Origin: Actinoplanes sp. TBRC 11911
GTDB taxonomy: Bacteria; Actinomycetota; Actinomycetes; Mycobacteriales; Micromonosporaceae
Assembly (NCBI RefSeq): GCF_012933445.1
Contig: NZ_JABBNC010000048.1
Coordinates: 1 to 64,000 of the forward strand
DNA: 64,000 bases
Direction of reading: 5' to 3'
The notes beneath the pieces were generated by a model, which saw only the letters and a list, made by a program, of their open reading frames with translations, did no database searches and was not told the DNA's origin. A program made the translations under genes and the position numbers. Shown here piece after piece: positions 1 to 8,107 of this stretch. The number at the start of each line of letters is the position of its first letter. The stretch's first letter is position 1.

Positions 1-45
1 GTCATCTCCACTTCTGACGCTAGGTGACGAACGGGTGCCCGCCGT

Positions 46-61
46 AGGGTCTTAGGTCCCC
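46..61. promoter_or_regulatory. DevR/DosR-type box (left edge)
   Basis: AGGGTCTTAGGTCCCC fits the 16-bp palindrome seen throughout the window. It lies beyond the 3' end of the leftmost alcohol dehydrogenase, so it probably serves a gene just outside the window to the left. Confidence 0.55.
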
Positions 62-88
62 AAAAGATGGGTCTGCTCGTCCTCCGAT

Positions 89-117
89 GCGGCGCTGCCC
101 CTGTCAGGCAGCGCCGC
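89..117 (-). terminator. Stem-loop after alcohol dehydrogenase
   Basis: Perfect 11-bp inverted repeat (GCGGCGCTGCC and its complement) with a 7-base loop, 46 bases past the stop of the minus-strand dehydrogenase. It is the likely transcription end of that gene; no strong T-run follows. Confidence 0.6.
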
Positions 118-162
118 AGAATCGCTGGGGGAACGGCTCCCAGCACGCCGCCGGCGGCTTGT

Positions 163-1203
163 TCACCGGGTCAGCAGCACCTTCAGTGCTCCGGTGCGGG
201 CCGGTTCGGCGAACGTGTCGTACGCCTGCATGAACTCGTCCATCTTGAACCGGTGGGTGACCATGTGGCCTAGGTCGAGCTGTCCCGCCTGGAGCATGCC
301 GAGCAGCTTCGGGGTGGAGTACGTGTCGACCAGGCCGGTGGTGATGGTGACGTTGCGAATCCACAGGTCCTCGAGATGCAACGTGGCCGGTTTGCCGTGG
401 ACGCCGATGTTCGCTACCCGGCCGCCGGGGCGCACCAGTGTGGCGCACAGCTCGAAGGTCTGCGGCGTGCCCACTGCCTCCATCACGACATCCGCGCCCA
501 GGCCGCCGGTTAGCTCACGCACGACCGTGAGTGGGTCGTCCTCACCGGCCGCGACGACCATGTCGGCGCCGAACATCTTCGCGGCCTGCAATCGGCTCTC
601 GGCCATGTCGATCACCACGATGTGGGCAGGCGAGTAAAGCCGGGCGGTGGCCACGGCGGCCAGACCGATCGGGCCGGCCCCGACGATGGCGACGGTCTCG
701 CCGGGCTGGACGTGGCCGTTGAGCACCCCGACCTCGTACGAGGTGGGCAGGATGTCGGCCAGCAGGACGGCCTGCTCGTCGGTGACCTGCTCGGTCAGTT
801 TGTAGGTGGACAGGTCGGCGAACGGGATGCGGACGTGTTCGGACTGCACGCCGTCGATCCGGTGGCCCAGGATCCAGCCGCCGCCGCCCAAGCATTGCCC
901 GTACGCGCCTTCGCGGCAGAACCGGCAGATGCCGCAGGCCGAGATGCAGGAGGCCAGTACCCGGTCGCCGGTGCGCAGGCCGGCGACGGCGCCGCCGATC
1001 TCGGTCACGGTGCCGACCGCTTCGTGGCCGAGCACGCGGCCGGGCTCGACTGCCGGCACGTCACCGCCGAGTATGTGCAGGTCGGTGCCGCAGATGGTGA
1101 CGGCGTCGACCCGGATGATCACGTCGCGCGGGTCTTGAATTCGAGGGTCGGGGATCTCGGTCCACGACCTATCACCAGGTCCTCCGTACACGAGGCCTTT
1201 CAT
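163..1203 (-). CDS. Zinc-dependent alcohol dehydrogenase (MDR family)
   Basis: A 346-aa medium-chain dehydrogenase/reductase. The N-terminal GroES-like domain carries the catalytic zinc motifs ICGTDLHI (Cys near residue 38) and GHE (near 60), followed by a four-cysteine structural zinc lobe, CISACGICRFCREGAYGQC. The Rossmann part has VGAGPIGLAAV. It should interconvert an alcohol and an aldehyde or ketone with NAD(P)H; the substrate cannot be told. It starts at an ATG after a GAGGAACC-type site and is divergent from ppdK, with a DevR-type box between them, suggesting induction in hypoxia to reoxidise NADH. Length is normal for the family. Confidence 0.9.
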   Translation of the reverse strand: MKGLVYGGPGDRSWTEIPDPRIQDPRDVIIRVDAVTICGTDLHILGGDVPAVEPGRVLGHEAVGTVTEIGGAVAGLRTGDRVLASCISACGICRFCREGAYGQCLGGGGWILGHRIDGVQSEHVRIPFADLSTYKLTEQVTDEQAVLLADILPTSYEVGVLNGHVQPGETVAIVGAGPIGLAAVATARLYSPAHIVVIDMAESRLQAAKMFGADMVVAAGEDDPLTVVRELTGGLGADVVMEAVGTPQTFELCATLVRPGGRVANIGVHGKPATLHLEDLWIRNVTITTGLVDTYSTPKLLGMLQAGQLDLGHMVTHRFKMDEFMQAYDTFAEPARTGALKVLLTR

Positions 1204-1263
1204 GGTTCCTCCTCAGCGTTTGTCGGTCTCTTCTCACGCTGGCCGTGAATCGGCCTCGTGACC

Positions 1264-1279
1264 AGGGACCTCTGGCCCT
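1264..1279. promoter_or_regulatory. DevR/DosR-type box between adh and ppdK
   Basis: AGGGACCTCTGGCCCT lies 61 bp from the dehydrogenase start (minus) and 68 bp from the ppdK start (plus). The same 16 bases recur exactly upstream of pflB at 17076, which argues for selection. Confidence 0.8.
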
Positions 1280-1346
1280 ATTGAGCTGGTCGGATGCCGG
1301 GTTACCACCGAGAGAGAAGACCGACGCGAGGGTGAGGGCGGCGACC

Positions 1347-3995
1347 ATGTCCCGGTATGTCTATGACTTCTTCGAAGGCCACAAAGATCGGAAAGACCTG
1401 CTCGGCGGGAAGGGCGCGAATCTCGCCGAGATGACCCGCATGGGCCTCCCGGTGCCGCCCGGGTTCACCGTCACCACCGAGGCGTGCCGCGAGTACCTGC
1501 GTACCGGGGACCTGCCAGACGGACTGTTCGGCGAGGTGGAAGAACATCTGCGACTGGTGGAGAACCGCCGGGGCAAGAGCTTCGGGGATCCGGCCGATCC
1601 GCTGCTGCTGTCGGTGCGTTCGGGTGGCAAGTTCTCGATGCCGGGAATGATGGAGACGATTCTGGACATCGGGCTCAACGACCACAGCGTGCTCGGCCTG
1701 GCCGCGCACACCGGCGACGCGCACTTCGCCTGGGATTCCTATCGGCGGCTCATCCAGATGTTCGGCAAGACGGTCTACGACGTGCCGGGCGAGGACTTCG
1801 ACGCGGAACTGGCAAAGGCCCGAGCGGCAGCCGGCGGCGAGGAGCTCGGGGTGGCCGAGCTGGAAGACTTGGTCAACGCGTACAAGAAGGTCTTTTACGC
1901 GCACACCGGCCGAGCCTTCCCGCAGGCACCGCACGAGCAGCTGTACCTGGCGATCGCGGCGGTCTTCAAATCGTGGAACGCCGAACGCGCGGTGCTCTAC
2001 CGGCGCCAGGAACGCATCCCGCAGGACTTGGGCACCGCGGTCAACGTGATGGCTATGGTCTTCGGCAATCGCGGACCGGACTCGGGCACCGGGGTCGCCT
2101 TCACTCGCGATCCGGCGACCGGCAGGCGTGGCGTCTACGGCGACTACCTGCAGAACGCTCAGGGCGAGGACGTCGTCGCCGGCGTCCGCAACACGATCAG
2201 CCTGACCGAGCTCGCCACGATCGACCCGGTCAGCTACCGGCAGCTGCTGTCCATCATGCAGCGCCTCGAACAACGCTACCGGGATCTGTGCGACATCGAG
2301 TTCACCATCGAGAACGGCAATCTGTGGATGCTGCAAACCCGCGTCGGCAAACGCACTCCGGCCGCAGCGTTCGTGATCGCGGCGCAACTGGCCGACGAAG
2401 GGGTGATCAGCCTGGACGAGGCGTTGCAACGGGTCAGCGGCGAGCAGCTCGCCCAGCTGATGTTCCCGCACTTCGACGACGCCGCCGCCCCAGCGCCGCT
2501 GACTACCGGCGTTCCCGCCTCGCCGGGTGCGGCCGTCGGTGCGGTGGTCTTCGACTCGGTTGCTGCCGCGGCCGCCACCGGGCCGGTGATTTTGGTGCGC
2601 CGGGAGACCAACCCGGACGACCTGCCGGGCATGATTGCCGCGCAGGGCGTTCTCACCGCGCGCGGTGGCAAGACGTCGCATGCCGCGGTGGTCGCCCGCG
2701 GGATGGGCAAGACCTGTGTGTGCGGCGCCGAGGACATTCACGTCGGCGAGACCGTCTTCACCGTGAACGGTCATATCGTGCGGGCCGGTGACGTGATCTC
2801 GATCGATGGCACCACCGGCCGGGTGTACTCGGGGGCGGTGCCGGTGAAGCCGTCGCCCGTGGTGCGTTACTTCGAGGGTGAACTGACGCCGCACGGCGAC
2901 GTGCTGCTGTCCGCCGTCGAGCGCCTCATGATCCATGCTGACCGTAAGGCTCGGCTTGCGGTCCACGCCAACGCGGACACTGCCACGGACGCTTCGCGTG
3001 CCCGTCGCTTCGGAGCCACCGGAGTCGGGCTTTGCCGGACCGAGCACATGTTCCTTGGCGACCGGCGAGTGCTGGTCGAAAGGCTGATCCTCGCCGAGAA
3101 CGAAACCGAACGAGATGCTGCTCTCGCGGCGCTGCTGCCCTTGCAGCGTACGGACTTCGAGGAGCTCTTCGCGGTGATGGACGGGTTGCCGGTGACCGTG
3201 CGCCTGCTCGACCCGCCGCTGCACGAGTTCCTGCCGCCGCTGGAGGACCTGACCGCTCGGGTGGCGCGGGCGGAGGCGCTTGGCGAGGACCCGGGCCGTG
3301 ACGGCGAGCTGCTGATAGCGGTCCGCCGCATGCACGAGGCCAATCCGATGCTCGGGCTTCGAGGCGTACGGCTGGGGCTGGTTGTTCCTGGCTTGTTCGC
3401 GATGCAGGTCAAGGCGATCGCGCAGGCCGCGGCGGCCCGGGTTGCGGCGGGCGGCAATCCCCAGCCGGAGATCATGGTGCCGCTGGTCGGTGCGGTGCAG
3501 GAACTGGAGACCGTACGCCTCGAGGCCGAGGCCATCCTGAGCGAGGTAGTCGGCGCGCCAAGGATCCGGGTCGGCACCATGATTGAGGTGCCGCGAGCGG
3601 CTCTTACCGCCGGGCAGATCGCGTTGGAAGCGGAGTTCTTCTCATTCGGCACCAACGATCTGACCCAGATGACGTGGGGCTTCTCCCGCGACGACGTGGA
3701 GGGCGAGTTCTTCGGCCGTTACCTCGACCTGGGCATCTTCCCGGCGTCGCCGTTCGAGACCCTGGACCGCGACGGCGTCGGCGAACTGGTTCGTATGGCC
3801 GTCGATCGCGGCCGGGCAGTGCGCCCGGCACTGACCGTCGGCGTCTGCGGCGAACACGGCGGCGACCCGGCCTCGGTGCGGTTCTTCCACGAGTCAGGCC
3901 TGAACTACGTGTCCTGCTCGCCGTTCCGGGTCCCGATCGCCCGGCTTGAAGCCGGCCGCGCGGCCTGCGCCGCGGCCGGCTCGGACAGCCGCTGA
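1347..3995 (+). CDS. ppdK: Pyruvate, phosphate dikinase
   Basis: An 882-aa PPDK that interconverts pyruvate + ATP + Pi with PEP + AMP + PPi. The order is N-terminal ATP-grasp nucleotide domain, central phosphohistidine domain with GGKTSHAAVVARGMG (His at about residue 445), then PEP/pyruvate barrel ending in GVCGEHGGDP with the catalytic Cys. The ATG at 1347 (MSRYVYDFF) is preferred over an in-frame ATG at 1245 because it matches family N-termini and because the longer form would place the regulatory box inside the coding region. In a hypoxic programme it could link glycolytic carbon and PPi-based energy saving; the direction in vivo is not visible. Confidence 0.96.
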   Translation: MSRYVYDFFEGHKDRKDLLGGKGANLAEMTRMGLPVPPGFTVTTEACREYLRTGDLPDGLFGEVEEHLRLVENRRGKSFGDPADPLLLSVRSGGKFSMPGMMETILDIGLNDHSVLGLAAHTGDAHFAWDSYRRLIQMFGKTVYDVPGEDFDAELAKARAAAGGEELGVAELEDLVNAYKKVFYAHTGRAFPQAPHEQLYLAIAAVFKSWNAERAVLYRRQERIPQDLGTAVNVMAMVFGNRGPDSGTGVAFTRDPATGRRGVYGDYLQNAQGEDVVAGVRNTISLTELATIDPVSYRQLLSIMQRLEQRYRDLCDIEFTIENGNLWMLQTRVGKRTPAAAFVIAAQLADEGVISLDEALQRVSGEQLAQLMFPHFDDAAAPAPLTTGVPASPGAAVGAVVFDSVAAAAATGPVILVRRETNPDDLPGMIAAQGVLTARGGKTSHAAVVARGMGKTCVCGAEDIHVGETVFTVNGHIVRAGDVISIDGTTGRVYSGAVPVKPSPVVRYFEGELTPHGDVLLSAVERLMIHADRKARLAVHANADTATDASRARRFGATGVGLCRTEHMFLGDRRVLVERLILAENETERDAALAALLPLQRTDFEELFAVMDGLPVTVRLLDPPLHEFLPPLEDLTARVARAEALGEDPGRDGELLIAVRRMHEANPMLGLRGVRLGLVVPGLFAMQVKAIAQAAAARVAAGGNPQPEIMVPLVGAVQELETVRLEAEAILSEVVGAPRIRVGTMIEVPRAALTAGQIALEAEFFSFGTNDLTQMTWGFSRDDVEGEFFGRYLDLGIFPASPFETLDRDGVGELVRMAVDRGRAVRPALTVGVCGEHGGDPASVRFFHESGLNYVSCSPFRVPIARLEAGRAACAAAGSDSR

Positions 3996-4016
3996 AGGAC
4001 CTTCGTCCCGCCCGTT

Positions 4017-4032
4017 CGGGACTTGACGCCCT
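4017..4032. promoter_or_regulatory. DevR/DosR-type box upstream of USP
   Basis: CGGGACTTGACGCCCT, flanked by TT and GA as in the mycobacterial consensus, ends 56 bp before the ATG of the plus-strand universal stress protein. It sits just after the ppdK stop, so the USP has its own promoter. Confidence 0.8.
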
Positions 4033-4087
4033 GACCCGGTGGCCATTTAAAGCCTGACGATCAGAAGAAGATCGAAGGGAGAACGTC

Positions 4088-4963
4088 ATGAGCCACCGGG
4101 ACGTCATCACCGTCGGAACCGACGGCACCGAATGCGGCACCAAGGCCGTGCAATGGGCAGCTACCGAGGCGGAAAGCCGCCGGCTGCCGCTACGGATCAT
4201 CTACGCGTACGACTGGGATTGGCACGAGTCTCGCTACGAAATCGGCACCGAATACGTCGACGTCGCCCGCCAGCTCGCCGACCAAGCCGCCAACGCCGCC
4301 TACCGGCAAGCCCGCGCGCTCGCGCCGCACGTCGACATCGAAGTAAACACGCTGATCGGGCACGCCGCCCCGCTTCTGATCGAAGCATCGCGAACAGCCG
4401 GGCTGATGGTCGTCGGCAGTCGCGGACGAGGCGGCTTCGCCGGGCTGATGCTCGGCTCGGTCAGCCGCCGCGTCGCCACGCACGCGAGCTGCCCGGTCGT
4501 CGTCGTGCGCGGTCGTCCGGCCGCGGACGGTCCGGTGGTGGTCGGTACCGACGACTCGCCGGCGGCCGATCTGGTGTTGGAGACCGCCTTCGAGGCGGCG
4601 GACCGGCAGGCGGCTCCATTGCTCGTCGTGCGGTCCTATCTGCCGGTGATCCCGCTGTGGCTGGCCAACGTCCGGCCTTCGGATGTGCCCACCGCGCAGC
4701 AGGACGAGAATGAGCGGACCAGTCTGGACGAGCAACTCGCGCCGTGGCGGGCGAAGTTCCCCAATGTCCCTGTAGAGGTGGTCCTCACCCACGTCAGTGC
4801 CGCAGCGGCCCTCGTCGAGGCCTCGCAGCGCGGCCGGCTCGTCATCGTGGGCAGCCACGGCCACGGTGTCGTCGCGGGCGCCCTGCTCGGTTCGGCCGGC
4901 CTGCAGCTGCTGCACCACGCCGACGCGCCGGTCATGATCGTCCGAGCGCGTCCGGAGGACTGA
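4088..4963 (+). CDS. Universal stress protein, two Usp domains
   Basis: A 291-aa tandem USP. Each half has the Usp fold with the ATP-binding signature: first copy VVGSRGRGGFAGLMLGS (about residues 104-120), second copy VGSHGHGVVAGALLGS. An ATG follows AGAAGATCGAAGGGAG. The architecture matches the DosR-regulated two-domain USPs of M. tuberculosis (such as Rv1996, Rv2005c and Rv2623). The role is probably ATP-dependent stress signalling in dormancy; the biochemical output is unknown. Its own DevR-type box lies upstream and a stem-loop closes it. Confidence 0.92.
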   Translation: MSHRDVITVGTDGTECGTKAVQWAATEAESRRLPLRIIYAYDWDWHESRYEIGTEYVDVARQLADQAANAAYRQARALAPHVDIEVNTLIGHAAPLLIEASRTAGLMVVGSRGRGGFAGLMLGSVSRRVATHASCPVVVVRGRPAADGPVVVGTDDSPAADLVLETAFEAADRQAAPLLVVRSYLPVIPLWLANVRPSDVPTAQQDENERTSLDEQLAPWRAKFPNVPVEVVLTHVSAAAALVEASQRGRLVIVGSHGHGVVAGALLGSAGLQLLHHADAPVMIVRARPED

Positions 4964-4972
4964 TCGCAACCG

Positions 4973-5001
4973 AAGGCCCGGGGCTATCGCCTCGGGCCTT
5001 T
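4973..5001 (+). terminator. Rho-independent terminator after USP
   Basis: AAGGCCCGGGGC / GCCTCGGGCCTT hairpin followed by TTTTG. It overlaps the stop codon of the convergent USP-like gene. Confidence 0.8.
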
Positions 5002-5382
5002 TGCTGCGTGCGGAACCACGGTGAGCGGACAATGCACCCGACGCGCCGCCGCCCGCAATACGGCCGCCGAGTGCGCATCGTCCGGTTCCGCCACCACGGC
5101 AAGGCTGCAGTCGCGCGAGGCGGCGGTCAGCGTTATCGCCGCGTCCAGGCCGGGACGGGCCGACATGGTGTGCGCCACATCCGGGTACTTCTCCGCCCAC
5201 AGCGCGATGGTGTCGCCCACGTGATCGAGGCCAAACCCGGCGACCAGGATGCGCAACGAAAGCGCGCGCCGATACGCCTCCTCGAAGGCGTATCGCAGCA
5301 CGTCCTCGGCAGTCGGCGCCGCCAGGATTCCAGCCAGGATGGGACCGCCTGAGTTCGCCGGTCCCGTCCTCTCCCGGGTCAT
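4984..5382 (-). CDS. Single-domain, degenerate universal stress protein
   Basis: A 132-aa protein with one Usp-like fold (GGPILAGILAAP at the N-terminus, CPLTVVP at the C-terminus). The glycine-rich ATP signature normally found before the last strand is replaced by AEPDDAHSAAVLRAA, so it probably does not bind ATP. It is the third gene of a gap-CBS-USP operon: the upstream CBS stop is one base away and AAAGGAAA precedes the ATG. Function unknown; it could partner with another USP or with the CBS protein. Confidence 0.78.
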   Translation of the reverse strand: MTRERTGPANSGGPILAGILAAPTAEDVLRYAFEEAYRRALSLRILVAGFGLDHVGDTIALWAEKYPDVAHTMSARPGLDAAITLTAASRDCSLAVVAEPDDAHSAAVLRAAARRVHCPLTVVPHAAKGPRR

Positions 5383-5383
5383 C

Positions 5384-6010
5384 TCATTTCCTTTTCGTGG
5401 CCTCGGGTCCCGATTCGAGATCTATCCCGCCGACGCCGGGCACCGTGCGGGCGAGGATCGCCACGATGGCCTGTTCATTGTCGTCGCTGAACGTTCCGGC
5501 GATCCGGGCGACGCCCTCTTCGACAGTGGCCGTCCATCGGGGGCTGTCGCCGGCGTACTCGTCGAGACGGTGCTGCACCTCGCGGGTGAGCACCTCGTCG
5601 CTACGCACCATCACACGCAGAATGTCGCGCCGGCTGATGATGCCCACCAGCACACCGTCGTCCAGGACCGGTACGCTCCGGACGTCGTGATCGAGCATGC
5701 TCTCGGTCACCTCGGCCACGTCAGCGCCGGGGTAGGTCTTCACGACGTATGGCGACATGACCTCGCTGACCACACTCGGCCGGTCCGCCGGGTCGAGGTC
5801 CGGATAACGCCGCATGTGAGCGGTCGGGTCCGACGCGACGTGGTGCCATAGCAGGTCGCTTTCACTGACCATGCCGAGCAGGTGGCCTTTGTCGTCGACC
5901 ACCGGCAGAGCCGTCACCGCGTACTTGCCCATGAGCTCGGCCGCCGCCTCCACGGCGGTGGTCGGCTCGACCGTATGCACCGGGCTGCTCATGATGTCCC
6001 TGGCTCGCAT
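5384..6010 (-). CDS. CBS-domain pair with C-terminal BON domain
   Basis: A 208-aa protein. CBS1 spans about residues 7-60 (MSSPVHTVEPTTAVEAA), CBS2 about 85-140 (PYVVKTYPGADVAEV), and a BON-like segment follows at about 145-200. CBS pairs bind adenine nucleotides. M. tuberculosis Hrp1 (Rv2626c), a strongly DosR-induced protein, is a bare CBS pair; the added BON domain suggests contact with membrane or envelope. It starts 5 bases after the gap stop with a GGGAGGTGACGTC site, so it is co-transcribed with gap. Confidence 0.9.
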   Translation of the reverse strand: MRARDIMSSPVHTVEPTTAVEAAAELMGKYAVTALPVVDDKGHLLGMVSESDLLWHHVASDPTAHMRRYPDLDPADRPSVVSEVMSPYVVKTYPGADVAEVTESMLDHDVRSVPVLDDGVLVGIISRRDILRVMVRSDEVLTREVQHRLDEYAGDSPRWTATVEEGVARIAGTFSDDNEQAIVAILARTVPGVGGIDLESGPEATKRK

Positions 6011-6014
6011 GACG

Positions 6015-7025
6015 TCACCTCCCGGCCATCTGCATCGTCAGGTCGACGAGCCGGTTGGTGTAACCCCACTCGTTGTCGTACCAGCCGAACACCTTCGCCA
6101 GCCGGCCCTGCGACTGGGTCAGACGGGCGTCGAACACACACGACGCCGGGTCGCCGACGATGTCGGTGGACACCAGCGGGGCCTCGGCATACCGGATGAT
6201 CCCCCGCATCTCCCGGCCGGCGGCGACGGCCACAGCCTCGTTGATCTGTGCTGCCGTGACCTCGGCACCCAGCTCGAGCGTGAGATCGCTGATCGAGCCG
6301 TCCACAACGGGAACACGCAGAGCGACACCATCGAGCCGACCGGCCAGCTCCGGAAGCACCAGGCCGACTGCCTTTGCCGCGCCCGTGCTGGTCGGGATGA
6401 TGTTCACCCCGGCCGCGCGCGCACGGCGCGGGTCCTTGTGCGGCGCGTCCAGCACGTTCTGGTCGTTCGTGTACGCGTGCACGGTGGTCAGATAGCCGTG
6501 CTCGATGCCGAACGCCTCGTGGATCACCTTGACCAGCGGTGCGACGCAGTTGGTCGTGCAGGACGCGGCGGACACGATCTGGTGGTGCACCGGGTCGTAG
6601 GAGTCCGCGTTCACCCCGGGCACCAGGGTCGCGTCGACGCCCTTGCCGGGCGCGGAGATCAAAACCCGCTTGGCGCCGGCCTTGAGATGCAGTGCGGCGT
6701 CTTCCCGCGTACGCAGTTTGCCCGTCGACTCGATGACCAGATCCACACCAAGGTCCGCCCAGGGCAGCCCGTCCGGCCGCCGCTCGGAGAAGGTGGGGAT
6801 CGTGTGCCAGCCGACGGTCAGCGTGCCGTCGTCATAGTCGACCTCGGCATCGAGGGGGCCGAACGTCGAGTCGTACTGCAGCAGATGGGCCAGAGTCGCG
6901 GCGTCGTACAAGTCATTGATCGCCACCACCTGAAGGCCCGCGTTCGCCAGCTTCTTGTCGCTGAGCCGGCGCAGGTAATTCCGGCCGATCCGGCCGAAAC
7001 CGTTGATAGCAATTCGGTAGGTCAT
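6015..7025 (-). CDS. gap: Glyceraldehyde-3-phosphate dehydrogenase
   Basis: A 336-aa type I GAPDH (337 aa if the ATG at 7028 is used). The NAD-binding N-terminus is YRIAINGFGRIGRN and the catalytic motif is SAASCTTNCVAPL. It oxidises glyceraldehyde 3-phosphate to 1,3-bisphosphoglycerate. Two ATGs lie in tandem; the one at 7025 has better spacing from GGGAGGA. It is the first gene of a gap-CBS-USP operon, divergent from a DoxX-like gene, with an array of DevR-type boxes between. Its place in this cluster suggests a condition-specific paralogue beside a housekeeping copy elsewhere (inference). Confidence 0.95.
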   Translation of the reverse strand: MTYRIAINGFGRIGRNYLRRLSDKKLANAGLQVVAINDLYDAATLAHLLQYDSTFGPLDAEVDYDDGTLTVGWHTIPTFSERRPDGLPWADLGVDLVIESTGKLRTREDAALHLKAGAKRVLISAPGKGVDATLVPGVNADSYDPVHHQIVSAASCTTNCVAPLVKVIHEAFGIEHGYLTTVHAYTNDQNVLDAPHKDPRRARAAGVNIIPTSTGAAKAVGLVLPELAGRLDGVALRVPVVDGSISDLTLELGAEVTAAQINEAVAVAAGREMRGIIRYAEAPLVSTDIVGDPASCVFDARLTQSQGRLAKVFGWYDNEWGYTNRLVDLTMQMAGR

Positions 7026-7085
7026 CATCGTCCTCCCACAGAGAAGTTCCTACCGTCAGCGTTGCGCCGAACCGCCCGGTCAGGC

Positions 7086-7101
7086 AGGGCCGAAGGTCCC
7101 G
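7086..7101. promoter_or_regulatory. DevR/DosR-type box 1 of gap/doxX intergenic array
   Basis: AGGGCCGAAGGTCCCG, nearest box to gap, ending 60 bp upstream of its ATG. Confidence 0.75.
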
Positions 7102-7116
7102 GCGCGCGGATCGACA

Positions 7117-7130
7117 GGGCGATAGCCCCC
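7117..7130. promoter_or_regulatory. Weak DevR/DosR-type box 2 of array
   Basis: GGGCGATAGCCCCC keeps the outer GGGC/CCC arms but not the core. It is counted only because its centre is 23 bp from the strong box at 7139. Confidence 0.35.
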
Positions 7131-7138
7131 TCCGAAGT

Positions 7139-7154
7139 CGGGACTTTGGTCCCG
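7139..7154. promoter_or_regulatory. DevR/DosR-type box 3 of array (best match)
   Basis: CGGGACTTTGGTCCCG is nearly a perfect palindrome and the closest in the window to the mycobacterial DosR consensus. Confidence 0.88.
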
Positions 7155-7160
7155 GTCGAT

Positions 7161-7176
7161 AGGGCGTTCAGGCCCC
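7161..7176. promoter_or_regulatory. DevR/DosR-type box 4 of array
   Basis: AGGGCGTTCAGGCCCC, centred 22 bp from box 3 and ending 61 bp before the doxX-like ATG. The two-turn spacing suggests cooperative binding of DevR dimers. Confidence 0.65.
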
Positions 7177-7237
7177 GGTGTTCCCGGCGCGGTTCCGGCA
7201 GTGTCGGAGTCAACGGGACATCGATAAGGAGGACACC

Positions 7238-7822
7238 ATGACCACCACCGGCCGGGGCACCGCCGCCCACCTCGAACGGGTTGAGGCGCCCGGCTCCATG
7301 CTCACCACGAACGCCGCCAAGGCACTCGCCGTCCTGCGCATCTCGCTCGGCTTCGTCTTCCTGTGGGCGTTCTTCGACAAGACCTTCGGCTGGGGCTTCG
7401 CGACCCCGTCCGCCCGAGCCTGGATCAACGGGGGTTCCCCCACCAAAGGCTTCCTGTCCGGTGTCGAGGTCGGCCCCTTCGAGAACTTCTTCCACAACAT
7501 CGCGGGCGACCCCTGGGCCGACTGGCTGTTCATGCTCGGGCTGCTCGCCATCGGCGTGGCCTTGATCCTGGGCATCGGCATGCGCCTGGCCGCCGTCGCG
7601 GCCACCGTGATGATGGCGCTGATGTGGTTCGCCGAGTTCCCGCCGGACCGCACCACCAGCGCCGGGGAACCGTCGATGTCCACCAACCCGGTCACCGACT
7701 ACCACTTCATCTACGCCGTCGCCGCCATCGCCCTCGCGTTCACCTACGCCGGGCACACCTGGGGGCTCGGCCGCTGGTGGGCATCGCTCCCGCTGGTGCA
7801 GAAGAACCGTTGGCTCATCTGA
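7238..7822 (+). CDS. DoxX-like integral membrane protein (copy 1)
   Basis: A 194-aa protein with four predicted membrane helices (about residues 28-48, 92-115, 118-135 and 155-172) and the conserved ending VQKNRWLI. It resembles DoxX/quinol-oxidase-small-subunit-like proteins, so a redox role at the membrane is plausible but unproven. The start at 7238 follows AAGGAGGACACC; a longer frame from 7178 would overlap the promoter. A paralogue at 45821 has exactly the same length and differs at about 28 positions by hand alignment. Both copies have DevR-type boxes. Confidence 0.88.
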   Translation: MTTTGRGTAAHLERVEAPGSMLTTNAAKALAVLRISLGFVFLWAFFDKTFGWGFATPSARAWINGGSPTKGFLSGVEVGPFENFFHNIAGDPWADWLFMLGLLAIGVALILGIGMRLAAVAATVMMALMWFAEFPPDRTTSAGEPSMSTNPVTDYHFIYAVAAIALAFTYAGHTWGLGRWWASLPLVQKNRWLI

Positions 7823-7832
7823 AGTTTCGCGT

Positions 7833-7864
7833 AATGGCCGGTGGCCTCGGGGCCGCCGGCCATT
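7833..7864 (+). terminator. Hairpin between doxX-like gene and small ORF
   Basis: AATGGCCGGTGGCC / GGCCGCCGGCCATT around a TCGG loop. No T-run, so it may be an attenuator or mRNA-stabilising stem for the downstream small gene rather than a full stop. Confidence 0.5.
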
Positions 7865-7890
7865 CGCCGAATCGTGGAGAGGAGGAAGCC

Positions 7891-8013
7891 ATGTGGAAAC
7901 GTCAGCTCATCGCCATGGGATACGCCGCGCTGCTGCCGACGGTGTCCGCCGTGGTCACCGTGACCGTGGCCGCCGCGATCGGCGCGTTAACCCAACATCA
8001 CCCTCACCGTTGA
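7891..8013 (+). CDS. Small single-pass membrane protein (40 aa)
   Basis: A 40-aa ORF beginning MWKRQLIAMGYAALL and ending in HHPHR, with one hydrophobic segment at about residues 8-33. The ribosome site GGAGAGGAGGAAGCC is among the strongest in the window, which is the main reason to call it. It lies 68 bp after the DoxX-like gene, so it may be a small partner subunit. No family recognised. Confidence 0.6.
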   Translation: MWKRQLIAMGYAALLPTVSAVVTVTVAAAIGALTQHHPHR

Positions 8014-8022
8014 ACATCGCGC

Positions 8023-8050
8023 GGGCGGCGACCCATTCGGGTTGCCGCCC
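8023..8050. terminator. Bidirectional terminator hairpin
   Basis: GGGCGGCGACCC / GGGTTGCCGCCC with an ATTC loop (12 pairs, one G-U), between the small plus-strand gene and the convergent dehydrogenase. Confidence 0.7.
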
Positions 8051-8107
8051 AGTGCGCCGATCAGATCGATGGCCGGGCGCAGATGCCGCTCATGACGTCC
8101 TCCTCGG

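Noticed and set aside
1302..3335. 677-codon minus-strand frame opposite ppdK
   Set aside because: Antisense shadow; His/Arg/Gly-rich composition, no ribosome site, and ppdK is unambiguous.
7161..7176. Possible rho-independent terminator from paired GGGC/GCCCC
   Set aside because: Arms match the DevR-type box pattern and are too short for a terminator; there is no T-run.
5871..7241. 456-codon plus-strand frame opposite the CBS-BON and gap genes
   Set aside because: Shadow of gap and the CBS gene, both of which have clear family motifs.
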